The position numbers were made by a program, and so were the translations under genes. 64,000 bases of DNA, taken from positions 1-64,000 of the forward strand of contig JAMPEJ010000005.1 in assembly GCA_023665205.1 (NCBI GenBank), read 5' to 3'. Origin of the DNA: Corallococcus sp. Its GTDB lineage: Bacteria > Bacillota > Clostridia > Christensenellales > CAG-314. The notes beneath the pieces were generated by a model. It was not told where the DNA came from. It was given only the letters and a program-made list of their open reading frames with translations, and did no database searches. Of this stretch, positions 42,332 through 50,714 are shown in pieces; position 1 is the stretch's first letter; the number at the start of each line of letters is the position of its first letter.

Positions 42332-43500
42332 TTTGTCTCCTTATTTTCCACCGTTGCGCTAAATGCGCCGTCAAAAAGCGTTACTCGTACCGTTGCGCCG
42401 ACTTCCACCTGCGAAACGGAAGCCACCTTGTCTTCACCTTGCGACACGTATGCAAAGCCGCGCCGCAAAACAGTTGCGGGATTGGCTGCGTTAAGCCGCG
42501 CCAACGTTTTGTCCAATAAGTTTTGAACCTCGGCACACTTAGACGAAACGCTTTGCATATTACTGCGTAACCGTTGCGTTACTTTACGGCGAGCAGTATC
42601 TAAATTGCGTTGCAACGCGTTGCCCGCTCTAGTGGCGGAAAGCACAGCTACGTACTTGCGGTGTTTGACCGTGCGCGCGATAATACCGGATTGCTTTTGC
42701 AAAATGACCGATATTTTTTGTTTTTCCGCGGCAGCGTCCAACGTTACGAACTCCGCCGCTTCGCTTGGAGTGACGGCGCGCTTGTCCGATGCGAAATCGC
42801 ACAAGGTGTAATCTACCCCGTGCCCGACGGCAGATACGACGGGCTTGTCGCACGCCGCAACAGCGCGAACCAAAACCTCGCTGTTGAATACGGACAGGTC
42901 CTCGTTGGAACCGCCTCCGCGGCCGACGATTATAACGTCGACGTCGGTTTGCGCAAGATACAGTATGCCCTGTGCTATTTCCAAGTCCGCACCTTCGCCC
43001 TGCACCTTGACGGGGTACAATACTACGTCGCAAAAGGGCTGTCTGCGGTGCGCCACTTCGTCAATATCGTGTATAACGGCTCCGGTTGCGCTGGTGACGA
43101 CACCTATTTTCGCGCAGGACTTAGGTATGCTTTTTTTACGCGATTCGTCAAACAATCCTTCCTTTTGCAACTGTTCTTTCAGTTGCAAAAACTTTAGATA
43201 TGCTGCTCCGGTGTCCTTAGTCAGGGATATACGGCGCGCATAAAAAGATACGCGACCGCTCTTTACCCAATAGTTGAGGCGTCCCTCGACAACGGCCATA
43301 GCTCCGCTTACCGGCTCCGTGGCCCCTCCGTAACAAAAACAATCTACTGATGCATTGTCGTCTTTTACGGAAAAAAACCATCCGTCCCGAGAAGGTTTGA
43401 CGTTGACTATTTCGCCGCAGACCGAAAGATCGTTCAATACGCCGTCTACGTCAAATAAACCGTGGACGTAATTATTAAGTTGAGATACGGTTATCGTCAT
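42328..43500 (-). CDS. xseA: Exodeoxyribonuclease VII large subunit
   Basis: A 390-residue protein: an N-terminal OB fold (TVSQLNNYVHGLFDVDGVLNDLSVCGEIVN), a catalytic core with VVTSATGAVIHDI, VIIVGRGGGSNEDLSVFN and VSAVGHGVDYTLCDFASDKRAVTPSEAAE, and a coiled-coil C-terminus ending in the 'a..P.tvL+RG+a.v' beta strand. These are the conserved catalytic segments of the family. The protein is slightly shorter than E. coli XseA in the coiled coil. No clear ribosome site precedes ATG 43500. Confidence 0.94.
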   Translation of the reverse strand: MTITVSQLNNYVHGLFDVDGVLNDLSVCGEIVNVKPSRDGWFFSVKDDNASVDCFCYGGATEPVSGAMAVVEGRLNYWVKSGRVSFYARRISLTKDTGAAYLKFLQLKEQLQKEGLFDESRKKSIPKSCAKIGVVTSATGAVIHDIDEVAHRRQPFCDVVLYPVKVQGEGADLEIAQGILYLAQTDVDVIIVGRGGGSNEDLSVFNSEVLVRAVAACDKPVVSAVGHGVDYTLCDFASDKRAVTPSEAAEFVTLDAAAEKQKISVILQKQSGIIARTVKHRKYVAVLSATRAGNALQRNLDTARRKVTQRLRSNMQSVSSKCAEVQNLLDKTLARLNAANPATVLRRGFAYVSQGEDKVASVSQVEVGATVRVTLFDGAFSATVENKETK

Positions 43501-43518
43501 AAATTGTATATAAGGGCG

Positions 43519-44322
43519 CTAATTACCTACTTTTTGCAAATTTTGAAACAACGCGGCCACTGTGACGGGACCAACGCCGCCCGGAACGGGCGAAACCGCC
43601 GCTGCGACCTCCCGGACATCTTGCGCAACGTCGCCGCAGCTTTTACCTTCTACAAAGGATAATCCCACGTCCACGACTACCGAACGCTCTGTGACGAAAT
43701 CGCGCGTGACAAGATTAGGACAGCCGCAAGCGGACACGATAATATCCGCGCGGCGGCAAATATCCGCGAGTCCCCTAGTCTTGGTATGACATACCGTCAC
43801 CGTAGCATTGCGTTTTAGCAAAAGAAGAGCCAAAGGTTTCCCCACCGCATTGCTACGCCCAATTATAACTACGTTTTTGCCCTCAAGTTCCACGCCGTAG
43901 TAATCCAACAAATTTATCACCGCCGTAGGCGTTGCCGGCGCAATGCAATCCTCTCCTGAATACAGTTTGGCGACGGCAAGCGGCGACAGACAATCGACGT
44001 CCTTTGCCGCGTCCAGAGCGCTTTTGGCGTCGGCGTACAATTTCGGCAGGGGCTGTTGCAATAAAACTCCGTTCACGTCCGCCATCCCGCATACAAACTT
44101 GACAAATCCGCAAAATTCTATAGGCTCGGCAGAGGCATCCGCAGTCAAGTTTTCCACTTTTACGCCGATCTGCTCACCTTTTACGGCGAGCGAACGTACG
44201 TACTGCCGCCACTCCGGCGAATCCAAACCGACCGTTGCAAGCGTCAGTTTCGATTTGTCATCTGCGTTGAAACCGGCATAAACGGCGTCCGCCACGGGTT
44301 TGCCCAAAAGCAATTTAGCCAT
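43519..44322 (-). CDS. folD: Methylenetetrahydrofolate dehydrogenase/cyclohydrolase FolD
   Basis: A 267-residue bifunctional C1 enzyme. Motifs: VLLQQPLPK, DVDCLSPLAVAKL and IAPATPTAVINLLDYYGV for substrate, VVIIGRSNAVGKPLALLLL for the NADP site (GRSNxVGKP), and PVPGGVGPVTVAALFQN at the C-terminus. The N-terminal region is shorter and more diverged than usual, with the 'Y...K' catalytic segment at 'EWRQYVRSLAVKGEQIGV': Tyr and Lys are present in the expected spacing. It interconverts methylene-, methenyl- and formyl-THF. ATG 44322 overlaps nusB by 8 bases. Confidence 0.94.
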   Translation of the reverse strand: MAKLLLGKPVADAVYAGFNADDKSKLTLATVGLDSPEWRQYVRSLAVKGEQIGVKVENLTADASAEPIEFCGFVKFVCGMADVNGVLLQQPLPKLYADAKSALDAAKDVDCLSPLAVAKLYSGEDCIAPATPTAVINLLDYYGVELEGKNVVIIGRSNAVGKPLALLLLKRNATVTVCHTKTRGLADICRRADIIVSACGCPNLVTRDFVTERSVVVDVGLSFVEGKSCGDVAQDVREVAAAVSPVPGGVGPVTVAALFQNLQKVGN

Positions 44323-44710
44323 TGTTCACGCTCCTTGAATATGCCGCCAAAATTCCGTTTACGAAAGAAACGCTCTTTTCTGTGGAATACTTTTTGACAA
44401 TTCCTACCGCTTCGTTTATTGCGACAGGGTGAGGCGTACCGACGCTTTGCATTTCGAAAATTGCCATACACAACGCGGCAAGATCCGGCAAATAAATGCG
44501 GCGCAACTTGAATCCGCGCGAAAAAGACGCCACCGTCTCTTCCAGTTGCGATTTGTTTGCAGAAACGCCTTCCACAAGTTCCGTTGCAAAAGCAACGTCC
44601 TCTTCAGTCAGTTTAGACGCGTCGAACTGCGAAAAATCTCCGTCGAATTCGCCGCTGATAAAATAAGCGTAAATTTTGCAATACGCCGCTTCTCTTGCGT
44701 AACTTCTCAT
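44315..44710 (-). CDS. nusB: Transcription antitermination protein NusB
   Basis: A 131-residue all-helical protein beginning MRSYAREAAYCKIYAYFIS, with LPDLAALCMAIFEM and HPVAINEAVGIVKKYSTEKSVSFVNGILAAY, the C-terminal NusB hallmark. It binds boxA RNA with NusE and helps antitermination. ATG 44710 has a GGTGG site; the reading from 44761 starts inside a terminator hairpin and is rejected. The N-terminal 'R+.aR..A...LY' motif is slightly changed (MRSYAREAAYCKIYAY). An intrinsic terminator ends 20 bases upstream. Confidence 0.94.
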   Translation of the reverse strand: MRSYAREAAYCKIYAYFISGEFDGDFSQFDASKLTEEDVAFATELVEGVSANKSQLEETVASFSRGFKLRRIYLPDLAALCMAIFEMQSVGTPHPVAINEAVGIVKKYSTEKSVSFVNGILAAYSRSVNNG

Positions 44711-44729
44711 AAAACCACCCAAACGTCGC

Positions 44730-44758
44730 AAAAAACCCTTTGTAACTTCAAAGGGTTT
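44730..44758 (-). terminator. Intrinsic terminator directly upstream of nusB
   Basis: Minus strand AAACCCTTTG-N6-CAAAGGGTTTTTT: a 10-bp perfect stem and T6, lying between the yqhY stop and the nusB ATG. Only 19 bases separate its T-run from the ATG, which leaves no room for a downstream promoter. Confidence 0.9.
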
Positions 44759-44765
44759 CACGCAA

Positions 44766-45095
44766 TTAGTTTTCCTTGACCTCCACGTCGATAACGTGGA
44801 CGTTTACGTCTTTGACTTTGAACTCCGTCATGTCCTCGATAGTACTTTTTACAGTGCTTTGAATGCGGCTGGCCACGTCGGACACTTCCACCGTGCAAAG
44901 CAATTTCACAAACACGTCGATGTGCATTTCGTCGCCGATTTGCTCTATCTTGATGCTGTCTTTTGCCTGTTTAGATCCTGCGGCAAACTTCACCACGCCG
45001 TCGACGTCCGCTAAAGCGCAATCTACAATATCCCGCAAGATTTCGCTGTTATAAACCAGCCTGCCTATCGCGTCGTGTTTTGTTACAACTTTCAT
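44766..45095 (-). CDS. yqhY: Asp23/Gls24 family protein (YqhY type)
   Basis: A 109-residue member of the Asp23 family: LVYNSEILRDIVDCALADVDGVV, then IEQIGDEMHIDVFVKLLCTVEVSDVASRIQ, and VKDVNVHVIDVEV at the end. In Bacillus yqhY lies between accBC and nusB and influences acetyl-CoA carboxylase; here accBC is absent and it follows spoIIIAH. ATG 45095 has GGAG upstream. It is one of two family members in the window, the other being next to fakA, again a lipid-linked gene. Confidence 0.9.
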   Translation of the reverse strand: MKVVTKHDAIGRLVYNSEILRDIVDCALADVDGVVKFAAGSKQAKDSIKIEQIGDEMHIDVFVKLLCTVEVSDVASRIQSTVKSTIEDMTEFKVKDVNVHVIDVEVKEN

Positions 45096-45155
45096 TAGGT
45101 CGTTTCTCCAATTTCTTTTGTATAATTATACCACGTTTTTTTGCAAATTACAAGA

Positions 45156-45638
45156 TTAAACCGACAGTATTTTTACATATTCGTGGCTAACGTTTGCTTC
45201 CGTCGCTATGATATTGTAAATTTTGACGGTATCTTGACGCGTAAGTTCGTCGCGGTCTACTATTACGCTGATATTATCCGAAGCGGAATTGACGGTGACG
45301 AGACAATCTTCGAACCCTTGCGCTTTGAGCAGCGTTTCCAAAAGCATTTCCGTTTCCATTGCGGACACGATGTTTTGTTTTTGCTCCAAGGCCTTTTTGC
45401 GCGCTTCTGCGTACTCGTCGCCTTCCATTGCCAAAATGTTGTTCAACTCGGCAATTTCGTAGTTACGGGTCGCTTGACGGTCGGCGCGCGACGTAGCAAA
45501 GAAGCCCGTTTGTACAGAATCGTTGTCGTTATTGCCGTCGTCCGTTTTACGCGTAAGCAACGTAACGTTTAGTACCGCTGCGACAACAAGCACCAACACC
45601 ATAGACACCATGAGAGCAATTTTCTTTCCTTTTGACAT
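45156..45638 (-). CDS. spoIIIAH: Stage III sporulation protein AH
   Basis: A 160-residue protein with one N-terminal membrane helix (~7-28) and a YscJ/FliF-like ring-building domain at ~55-160 (NILAMEGDEYAEARKKALEQKQNIV ... AQGFEDCLVTVNSASDNISVIV). SpoIIIAH, in the mother-cell membrane, binds SpoIIQ of the forespore to form the channel linking the two. It is the last gene of the spoIIIA operon, 15 bases after spoIIIAG, with AGGAGG upstream. Confidence 0.95.
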   Translation of the reverse strand: MSKGKKIALMVSMVLVLVVAAVLNVTLLTRKTDDGNNDNDSVQTGFFATSRADRQATRNYEIAELNNILAMEGDEYAEARKKALEQKQNIVSAMETEMLLETLLKAQGFEDCLVTVNSASDNISVIVDRDELTRQDTVKIYNIIATEANVSHEYVKILSV

Positions 45639-45652
45639 TGTTTTTGTCCCTC

Positions 45653-46156
45653 CTAACTTTTATATGTGAACACCTGCACTTTGTCGGCACTTGTATCCAG
45701 CAGGGTTACAACCGCTTGAATAATTTTGTATTTCGTAACGGGATCGTTGGCGCCTTCTGCAACCACTACGACGCCGTAGATTTCCGGCGGCAGCGTTTTG
45801 ACGACAAGCGGTTTGCCGGAAACCGTCACCAACGTTTCGGTGATCGTTTCTTTGCCGCCCACGACGGTGGTTTCCTTGTCGTATGCGTAAATTTTTTCCT
45901 CCGCAACTGCGCAGGATACGGCCACTTTGACGTTTTTGCAACCGTCCATTTGTCCTATTACACTAGTAAGTTTATTTTCCATATAGGAAATATATTCGTT
46001 AAAATTTGCAACATCTTGGTTTTGCGTGTCGTTTTTGGAAAAGCCGCCGCTTAGAGCCAATATTACTACTACCGCAATAAGAGCAAAGGCAAGAGCCAGA
46101 TACAGTTCGATATTTTTGACCGATTTGATTTTTGCAAACGCTTTTTTTATACTCAT
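45653..46156 (-). CDS. spoIIIAG: Stage III sporulation protein AG
   Basis: A 167-residue protein: one membrane helix (~18-40), then a ring-building domain (YMENKLTSVIGQMDGCKNVKVAVSC and PEIYGVVVVAEGANDPVTKYKIIQAVVTLLD). SpoIIIAG forms a large ring in the mother-cell membrane, with an inserted beta region around residues 90-120 (DKETTVVGGKETITETLVTVSG) that builds the beta-barrel part. It lies 4 bases after spoIIIAF. Confidence 0.95.
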   Translation of the reverse strand: MSIKKAFAKIKSVKNIELYLALAFALIAVVVILALSGGFSKNDTQNQDVANFNEYISYMENKLTSVIGQMDGCKNVKVAVSCAVAEEKIYAYDKETTVVGGKETITETLVTVSGKPLVVKTLPPEIYGVVVVAEGANDPVTKYKIIQAVVTLLDTSADKVQVFTYKS

Positions 46157-46159
46157 AAT

Positions 46160-46606
46160 TTACTCCGAATTGTTCCAATGAAATACTGCGGGATATTTAG
46201 GTTCCGCTAACGCCAAAGCGGACTTTGCTTTCTCTTCGAGTTCCGGAGAACGCGCCTCGGCAAACTTCACCGTAAACTGCCGCGTCTGCACGGAAAAAGT
46301 TACCGACGGTGAGGCAAAGTCTGCCGAAACAAATGCCGCGCGTATTGCCTCCGCGTCTGCGTCTTTGCAATTTTCCACATAGTCCAGATAACTTTGCTGC
46401 GGCGTCAGTTGACTTTTCTTTTCTCGGTAGTCCGCTAAAAATCCGTTGCCGGAAAACAGCGAAAATACCGGTTGAGCCACCACTAACGTAACTACTATGC
46501 CTATGACGGTTTTGACGTATTTACGAGAAGATCCGTTCGGCAAAACTATATCCGCCAAAACGGACAAAATTGCTATGCCTGCAACGGACAATACCCATTG
46601 AGCCAA
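46160..46606 (-). CDS. spoIIIAF: Stage III sporulation protein AF
   Basis: About 148 residues from TTG 46606, chosen because GGAGG lies 9 bases upstream and the protein then begins at the expected first helix (AQWVLSVAGIAILSVLADIVLPNG). The second helix KTVIGIVVTLVVAQPVFSLF and a soluble C-terminal domain (YLDYVENCKDADAEAIRAAF ...) follow. It is part of the feeding-tube apparatus; the C-terminal domain resembles ring-forming folds. The longer reading to 46687 runs into spoIIIAE and is rejected. Confidence 0.92.
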   Translation of the reverse strand: MAQWVLSVAGIAILSVLADIVLPNGSSRKYVKTVIGIVVTLVVAQPVFSLFSGNGFLADYREKKSQLTPQQSYLDYVENCKDADAEAIRAAFVSADFASPSVTFSVQTRQFTVKFAEARSPELEEKAKSALALAEPKYPAVFHWNNSE

Positions 46607-46622
46607 CGAACATCGCCTCCCT

Positions 46623-47762
46623 TTATACAGAGTTGCCGCAGGAAATTGCAATAAAAGTAAGTATGCAGAACATAAACGATACCGCAATTACCAAAGCCGA
46701 CAAAAAGTTTAGACATTTGCTAATGCCGCCAAGCATTTTGACGTATTTGCCGTCTACCAAAGGCTCGCTTACCGCAGCCACCGCCTGTAAACCCAAGTTG
46801 ACGCATAAAAGAGACATCAAAGGCCTTACCGCCATAAAAAATACCAACAGCATCGCTACCGCGCCGAAAGCGTTTTTGATAAGCGACGAACCTGCGACAA
46901 CAATATCGAACCCGTCGGAAATGTAGCCGCCCAATATAGGTATATAATTTTTTGCGGCGAACTTGGCGGCACGGAAGGAAACTCCGTCGATTTTGGCGGC
47001 GGTTATCCCCTGAACGGTTGTAAATGCCGAAAACAACATAAAAACTACGCCTAACAGCCAACCGGAAGCATTGTTTAGAAATTGAGACATTTTGTTGACG
47101 CGGACGTTTTCGGAAATGTTGCTGACGACTACGAACACAAACGCAAATACCGAAAGCGGCAAAATAAGGTTTTTTACTACGGCAATCACGGCGGAAGAAA
47201 ACATAACCATAGCCGGTTGGCATACGCCGCTTGCGACGTTGCCTCCGCCGGCAATCACCAAAGTAAGAAGGATCGGCATTGCGGCGTCCGTCAAAGCGGA
47301 AATTTGATTTAAGAGAGTTGCCACTTGACTGTAACTTTGCATAACAAGCGACAAAACGGAAATAAGAACCACCGTAACTCCCACAAAGGATATAACGTTG
47401 CCGGTATCGACGGAAATAAAACCGTCGTTGGCGTTTCTGGTCAGCCCGCACACAACCAATACGCAAAAAATACTTACGAGTTGCGGTAATATCCCGGACA
47501 GATTGTCCCCAAACAGCGACCCCAAAAGTTGCAAAAAGCTTTCGGCGCTGTCAAATTCTCCGTTGATTATTTGACGGATCTTTTCCACAAAATTGCCGAT
47601 AAAAGAACCGCCGACTTCCTCCACTCCGGAAAAATCTATATTATCCAATCCGTCGGAAACGCCTTGTTGCAAGTCGTCCAACACGTCGGCATAGGCGAAC
47701 TGCGGCGCAAACGCAATAGAAAACAAAAGCGCCGAAACAAGCACAAATAACAATTTTTTCAT
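46623..47762 (-). CDS. spoIIIAE: Stage III sporulation protein AE
   Basis: A 379-residue polytopic protein with a signal-like N-terminus (MKKLLFVLVSALLFSIAFAPQFAYA), a linker (DVLDDLQQGVSDGLDNIDFSG), and about eight membrane helices. The late segment KNYIPILGGYISDGFDIVVAGSSLIKNAFG is the best-conserved part. It belongs to the secretion-like core of the SpoIIIA complex. ATG 47762 overlaps the spoIIIAD stop (ATGA). Confidence 0.95.
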   Translation of the reverse strand: MKKLLFVLVSALLFSIAFAPQFAYADVLDDLQQGVSDGLDNIDFSGVEEVGGSFIGNFVEKIRQIINGEFDSAESFLQLLGSLFGDNLSGILPQLVSIFCVLVVCGLTRNANDGFISVDTGNVISFVGVTVVLISVLSLVMQSYSQVATLLNQISALTDAAMPILLTLVIAGGGNVASGVCQPAMVMFSSAVIAVVKNLILPLSVFAFVFVVVSNISENVRVNKMSQFLNNASGWLLGVVFMLFSAFTTVQGITAAKIDGVSFRAAKFAAKNYIPILGGYISDGFDIVVAGSSLIKNAFGAVAMLLVFFMAVRPLMSLLCVNLGLQAVAAVSEPLVDGKYVKMLGGISKCLNFLSALVIAVSFMFCILTFIAISCGNSV

Positions 47763-48142
47763 AGCACGATACCGCGAATCAGCGCAAACAGTTTGCTTAC
47801 GACCGGCATTGCGCAAAACAAAATGGAAATTTTTGACGCCAAAAGAACCTTATCGCCCACGCTTTTGCAATTAGCGTCCGCACAAATATTGTTGGCGAAC
47901 TCCGCGACGTAACCGATGCCGACGACTTTGACGACGCAGGATATCGCCTCGCTGTCGATGCCGCTGCTTTCCGCAAAGTTGTAAAACGTGTACACAACCT
48001 CGAACAATTGGTCGCAAATAAGTATCGTAAGCGCTACTCCCGAGCAGACGGTCAAAACCGTTGCAAATTCGGGATTTAATTGTTTTGTTACCACGATTGC
48101 AACTACGGCAACGACGGCAAACAGGGCGATTTTCAAGATCAT
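47759..48142 (-). CDS. spoIIIAD: Stage III sporulation protein AD
   Basis: A 127-residue protein with four membrane helices; AVVAIVVTKQLNPEFATVLTVCSGVALTILI at the N-terminus and VVKVVGIGYVAEFANNICADA, then GDKVLLASKISILF, are family landmarks. It is likely an export-gate component of the SpoIIIA complex. It lies 4 bases after spoIIIAC. Confidence 0.95.
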   Translation of the reverse strand: MILKIALFAVVAVVAIVVTKQLNPEFATVLTVCSGVALTILICDQLFEVVYTFYNFAESSGIDSEAISCVVKVVGIGYVAEFANNICADANCKSVGDKVLLASKISILFCAMPVVSKLFALIRGIVL

Positions 48143-48146
48143 ATTG

Positions 48147-48341
48147 CTACAAATCGAACAAAGCGCGCAAAGTTTCGTACAGTTGCGAGATCATATCCAA
48201 CAGCATAACGAAAGCAATGATGAGCCCCGCCACGGAAACTACGGTTGCAATTTCGTCCTTGCCGGCCTTTTTAAGCAACATTCCGGATATTGCGGTTATT
48301 ATTCCTATTGCCGCTATTTTGAAAATGATTACAATATCCAT
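48147..48341 (-). CDS. spoIIIAC: Stage III sporulation protein AC
   Basis: A 64-residue protein with two membrane helices (IIFKIAAIGIITAISGMLLKKAGKDEIA and VVSVAGLIIAFVMLLDMI), the usual size and pattern. It resembles small export-gate subunits (SpoIIIAC/AD are related to each other) and precedes spoIIIAD. GGAG lies upstream of ATG 48341. Confidence 0.95.
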   Translation of the reverse strand: MDIVIIFKIAAIGIITAISGMLLKKAGKDEIATVVSVAGLIIAFVMLLDMISQLYETLRALFDL

Positions 48342-48350
48342 CGGTTTCTC

Positions 48351-48794
48351 CTACAAAAACAAAATGCCGATCATTGCGCCTAACAGCATGCCTATTTTTA
48401 CGTACACTGCGGACTTGGCGGCAGACTGAGCGCACTGCTCCGCGTCCGGACGGAGTTGAGATTCGTAAAACTCCAAATGCTGCAGAAGTTGGTTTCCGCT
48501 TGCACAGTTAAGATTTGCAAAGAAGTCCTGCACGGTCTTACGCTTGTCCGACTTCATACGCGGAAACTTGTTCTGACAAAGAGCCGCGCTGAACGCACCG
48601 CTACAATTGACGCAAAAATCGGCGTTGAATTTTTCCAACTCCACTTGCCGTCCGTTGACGTTCAGTTTAAGCGCGGCGATGTATTTCAGCAGATCTAAAT
48701 ACATTTGGTTTTTGACGGTTATTTGCTTTTGCAAAAAACGTCCCAACAAAAAACCGCACAAAATGCAACATATAAGTATTGTTATGCGTGTCAT
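48351..48794 (-). CDS. spoIIIAB: Stage III sporulation protein AB
   Basis: A 147-residue protein with a membrane helix at each end (ITILICCILCGFLLGRFL and VYVKIGMLLGAMIGILFL) and a cytoplasmic helical middle. The layout recalls GspF-type secretion platform proteins, as proposed for SpoIIIAB. It lies 6 bases after spoIIIAA and 9 before spoIIIAC. Confidence 0.93.
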   Translation of the reverse strand: MTRITILICCILCGFLLGRFLQKQITVKNQMYLDLLKYIAALKLNVNGRQVELEKFNADFCVNCSGAFSAALCQNKFPRMKSDKRKTVQDFFANLNCASGNQLLQHLEFYESQLRPDAEQCAQSAAKSAVYVKIGMLLGAMIGILFL

Positions 48795-48800
48795 AGTATT

Positions 48801-49646
48801 TTACAAAGTGTCGTTTGAGACAGTAATGTTCTCATTTTTACGTAAATCTACGATTCTTTGAGCAAAAGTACCCTTTTCCAAAAAAACCGCGGTTTGAAAA
48901 TATTGCAGCGAATCGCCGAGTTTTACTGCAAGGTCGCGCTCGGTTTGCGCGTGTACGCTCGCGGCAATTTGCACGCCGGAAGCGGAAACGTCGGGGATAA
49001 GCGCCACGTCGCTTGGCGAAAGTTCGTCGCAAACGACCCAATCCGGAGACATAGCGCGCACACCCACCTCGAAAGAGTATCTTTTGCCGCAATGCAGAAA
49101 TACGTCGCAGAAAGACTTTGTCTTGAAGGCCGCGCAGCAGGAAATTTCTCCGCGTTCGTCAGCCACCACCACGTTTTGCGTTTGCGAAAGTTTTATTGCA
49201 AGATCCCTTAGATAGGTGGTTTTTCCGCTGCAAGGCGCGCCGGCAATAATTACGCTAGCCGAAGGCAAACTGCCGACACAATCGATCTGGCGGGCCGTGC
49301 GAATGCAGAGCGACGTGTACTTTTGGAACACGCCCTTTGCTCCGGCAACGCCGCACACTCCCACGCGCGTTGCGTCTTCCATAGTAAAAAAGCCTTCTGC
49401 AAGCATTTTTTCATAGGCGTAAACGGAATTATTGCACGCCTTTTTTACAAACTCGTCGCAGACGTCTGCAGGCATACGTTGAGCGTAACAGGCCTGTGCC
49501 GTTAAAGAACGGGAACCGACCCAATACCAGGTTCCGCCGACGTTTACTTTTGCCGGTCTGTCATTGCGCAAACGTACTTCTCGCACGTCGGCTACGCCAC
49601 ACAAACACGCCGCGGCGGCAGGCGGCAAACACTGCAAAAAGTTCAT
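48801..49646 (-). CDS. spoIIIAA: Stage III sporulation protein AA (ATPase)
   Basis: A 281-residue secretion-type ATPase: the N-terminal module VREVRLRNDRPAKVN (~22-36), Walker A GAPCSGKTTYLRDLA near 156-170, Walker B region VVVADERGEI, and a late SASGVQIAASVHAQ. It powers the SpoIIIA channel from the mother cell. Start: ATG 49646 gives the family-typical N-terminus (MNFLQCLPP), but neither this nor the GTG at 49682 has a ribosome site. A weak sigma-E-like pair (GCTTATT, 15 bp, CATAAACG) overlaps the upstream terminator and may be the operon promoter. Confidence 0.93.
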   Translation of the reverse strand: MNFLQCLPPAAAACLCGVADVREVRLRNDRPAKVNVGGTWYWVGSRSLTAQACYAQRMPADVCDEFVKKACNNSVYAYEKMLAEGFFTMEDATRVGVCGVAGAKGVFQKYTSLCIRTARQIDCVGSLPSASVIIAGAPCSGKTTYLRDLAIKLSQTQNVVVADERGEISCCAAFKTKSFCDVFLHCGKRYSFEVGVRAMSPDWVVCDELSPSDVALIPDVSASGVQIAASVHAQTERDLAVKLGDSLQYFQTAVFLEKGTFAQRIVDLRKNENITVSNDTL

Positions 49647-49687
49647 ACAACATAATATTGGACAAGCGCTCCGTTTATGCACAGGAA

Positions 49688-49737
49688 GAAAAAAATAAGC
49701 TCAAATCAAAAACGTGCGCATTTTTTGATCTGAGCTT
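49688..49737. terminator. Strong bidirectional terminator between efp and spoIIIA
   Basis: AAGCTCA-ATCAAAAA ... TTTTTGAT-TGAGCTT: a 15-bp stem with one mismatch, followed on the minus strand by ATTTTTTTT. It is the second terminator after efp and insulates the sporulation operon. Confidence 0.9.
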
Positions 49738-49813
49738 TTGCGGTAAAGTGTAAACGGTAAATAAACTGTAAAAAGCAACAATAAATATTTGAAACAATAG
49801 TATACAATGCAAT

Positions 49814-49846
49814 AAAAAACGCCTCGGCTATCAGCAAAGGCGTTTT
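49814..49846 (-). terminator. Intrinsic terminator of efp
   Basis: Minus strand AAAACGCCT-N13-AGGCGTTTT followed by TTATTG, 22 bases after the efp stop. Confidence 0.85.
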
Positions 49847-49868
49847 GTTTTGTACTGGTATTATTCTG

Positions 49869-50432
49869 TTAAACTTTGGCGCGTTCCATATATTCGCCGG
49901 TGCGGGTATCGATACGGATGTATTCGCCTTCGTTGACGAACATAGGTACCATAAGCGTATAGCCCGTTTCCACCGTCGCCTGCTTGGTGGCGTTGGTTGC
50001 CGTATTGCCGGTAACTGCCGGCTCGCACTTTGTAATTTGCAAAACCACAAAGTTGGGCGGCTCGACGGAGAAAGCCTCGCCCTTGTAAAACTTGATGGTC
50101 GCAAGCATATTTTCTTTCATAAACATAAGAGCATCTTCTACCTGCGCGTGAGAAAGCGGAACTTGCTCGTAGGTTTGTTGATCCATAAAGTAATAAATTT
50201 CGCCGTCGGAATACAGATACTCCATTTCTTTATTTTCGATGCGCGCAAGTTCAAACTTTTCGGACGGGTTGAAAGTTTCCTCGCGCACGGCTCCGGTTAC
50301 TACGTTTTTGATTTTTGTACGCACAAAAGCCGCGCCCTTGCCCGGTTTGACGTGCTGGAAATCCACAATGGTATAGATACCGTTGTTGTAGACGAAAGTT
50401 ACGCCTTTTCTGAAATCGCCTGCTAAAATCAT
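49869..50432 (-). CDS. efp: Elongation factor P
   Basis: A 187-residue EF-P with the three-barrel fold: the domain I tip loop [14 protein letters not shown] carries Lys32, the residue that is modified or used bare to stabilise Pro-tRNA; domain [26 protein letters not shown]; domain III ending [23 protein letters not shown] relieves stalling at polyproline. GGAGG precedes ATG 50432. The pepP-efp-spoIIIAA order is that of Bacillus and Clostridia. Confidence 0.97.
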   Translation of the reverse strand: MILAGDFRKGVTFVYNNGIYTIVDFQHVKPGKGAAFVRTKIKNVVTGAVREETFNPSEKFELARIENKEMEYLYSDGEIYYFMDQQTYEQVPLSHAQVEDALMFMKENMLATIKFYKGEAFSVEPPNFVVLQITKCEPAVTGNTATNATKQATVETGYTLMVPMFVNEGEYIRIDTRTGEYMERAKV

Positions 50433-50714
50433 TGTTGTTTTGCCTCCTGATTGTGTTAGTAAGTTAAAATATTTACGTTACGTATTTGCACAATGCCATC
50501 CGAAAATACCAACTGCAAAAAAATTTGACCGCAAAAACGCATATTTTGCAATGCAGCGGCAAATTGAAATTGCTCCGCGCATGCAAATTCGGACAAAATA
50601 CCGCCGTTTTATAAAATTACAAAATTTTTATCGTATGTTGTACGGGAAGTCACCGTGCAAACTCGGGAAAATTTGCTGCGCCATGTCGAATATTAGCCAT
50701 ATTTAGCATATTGA

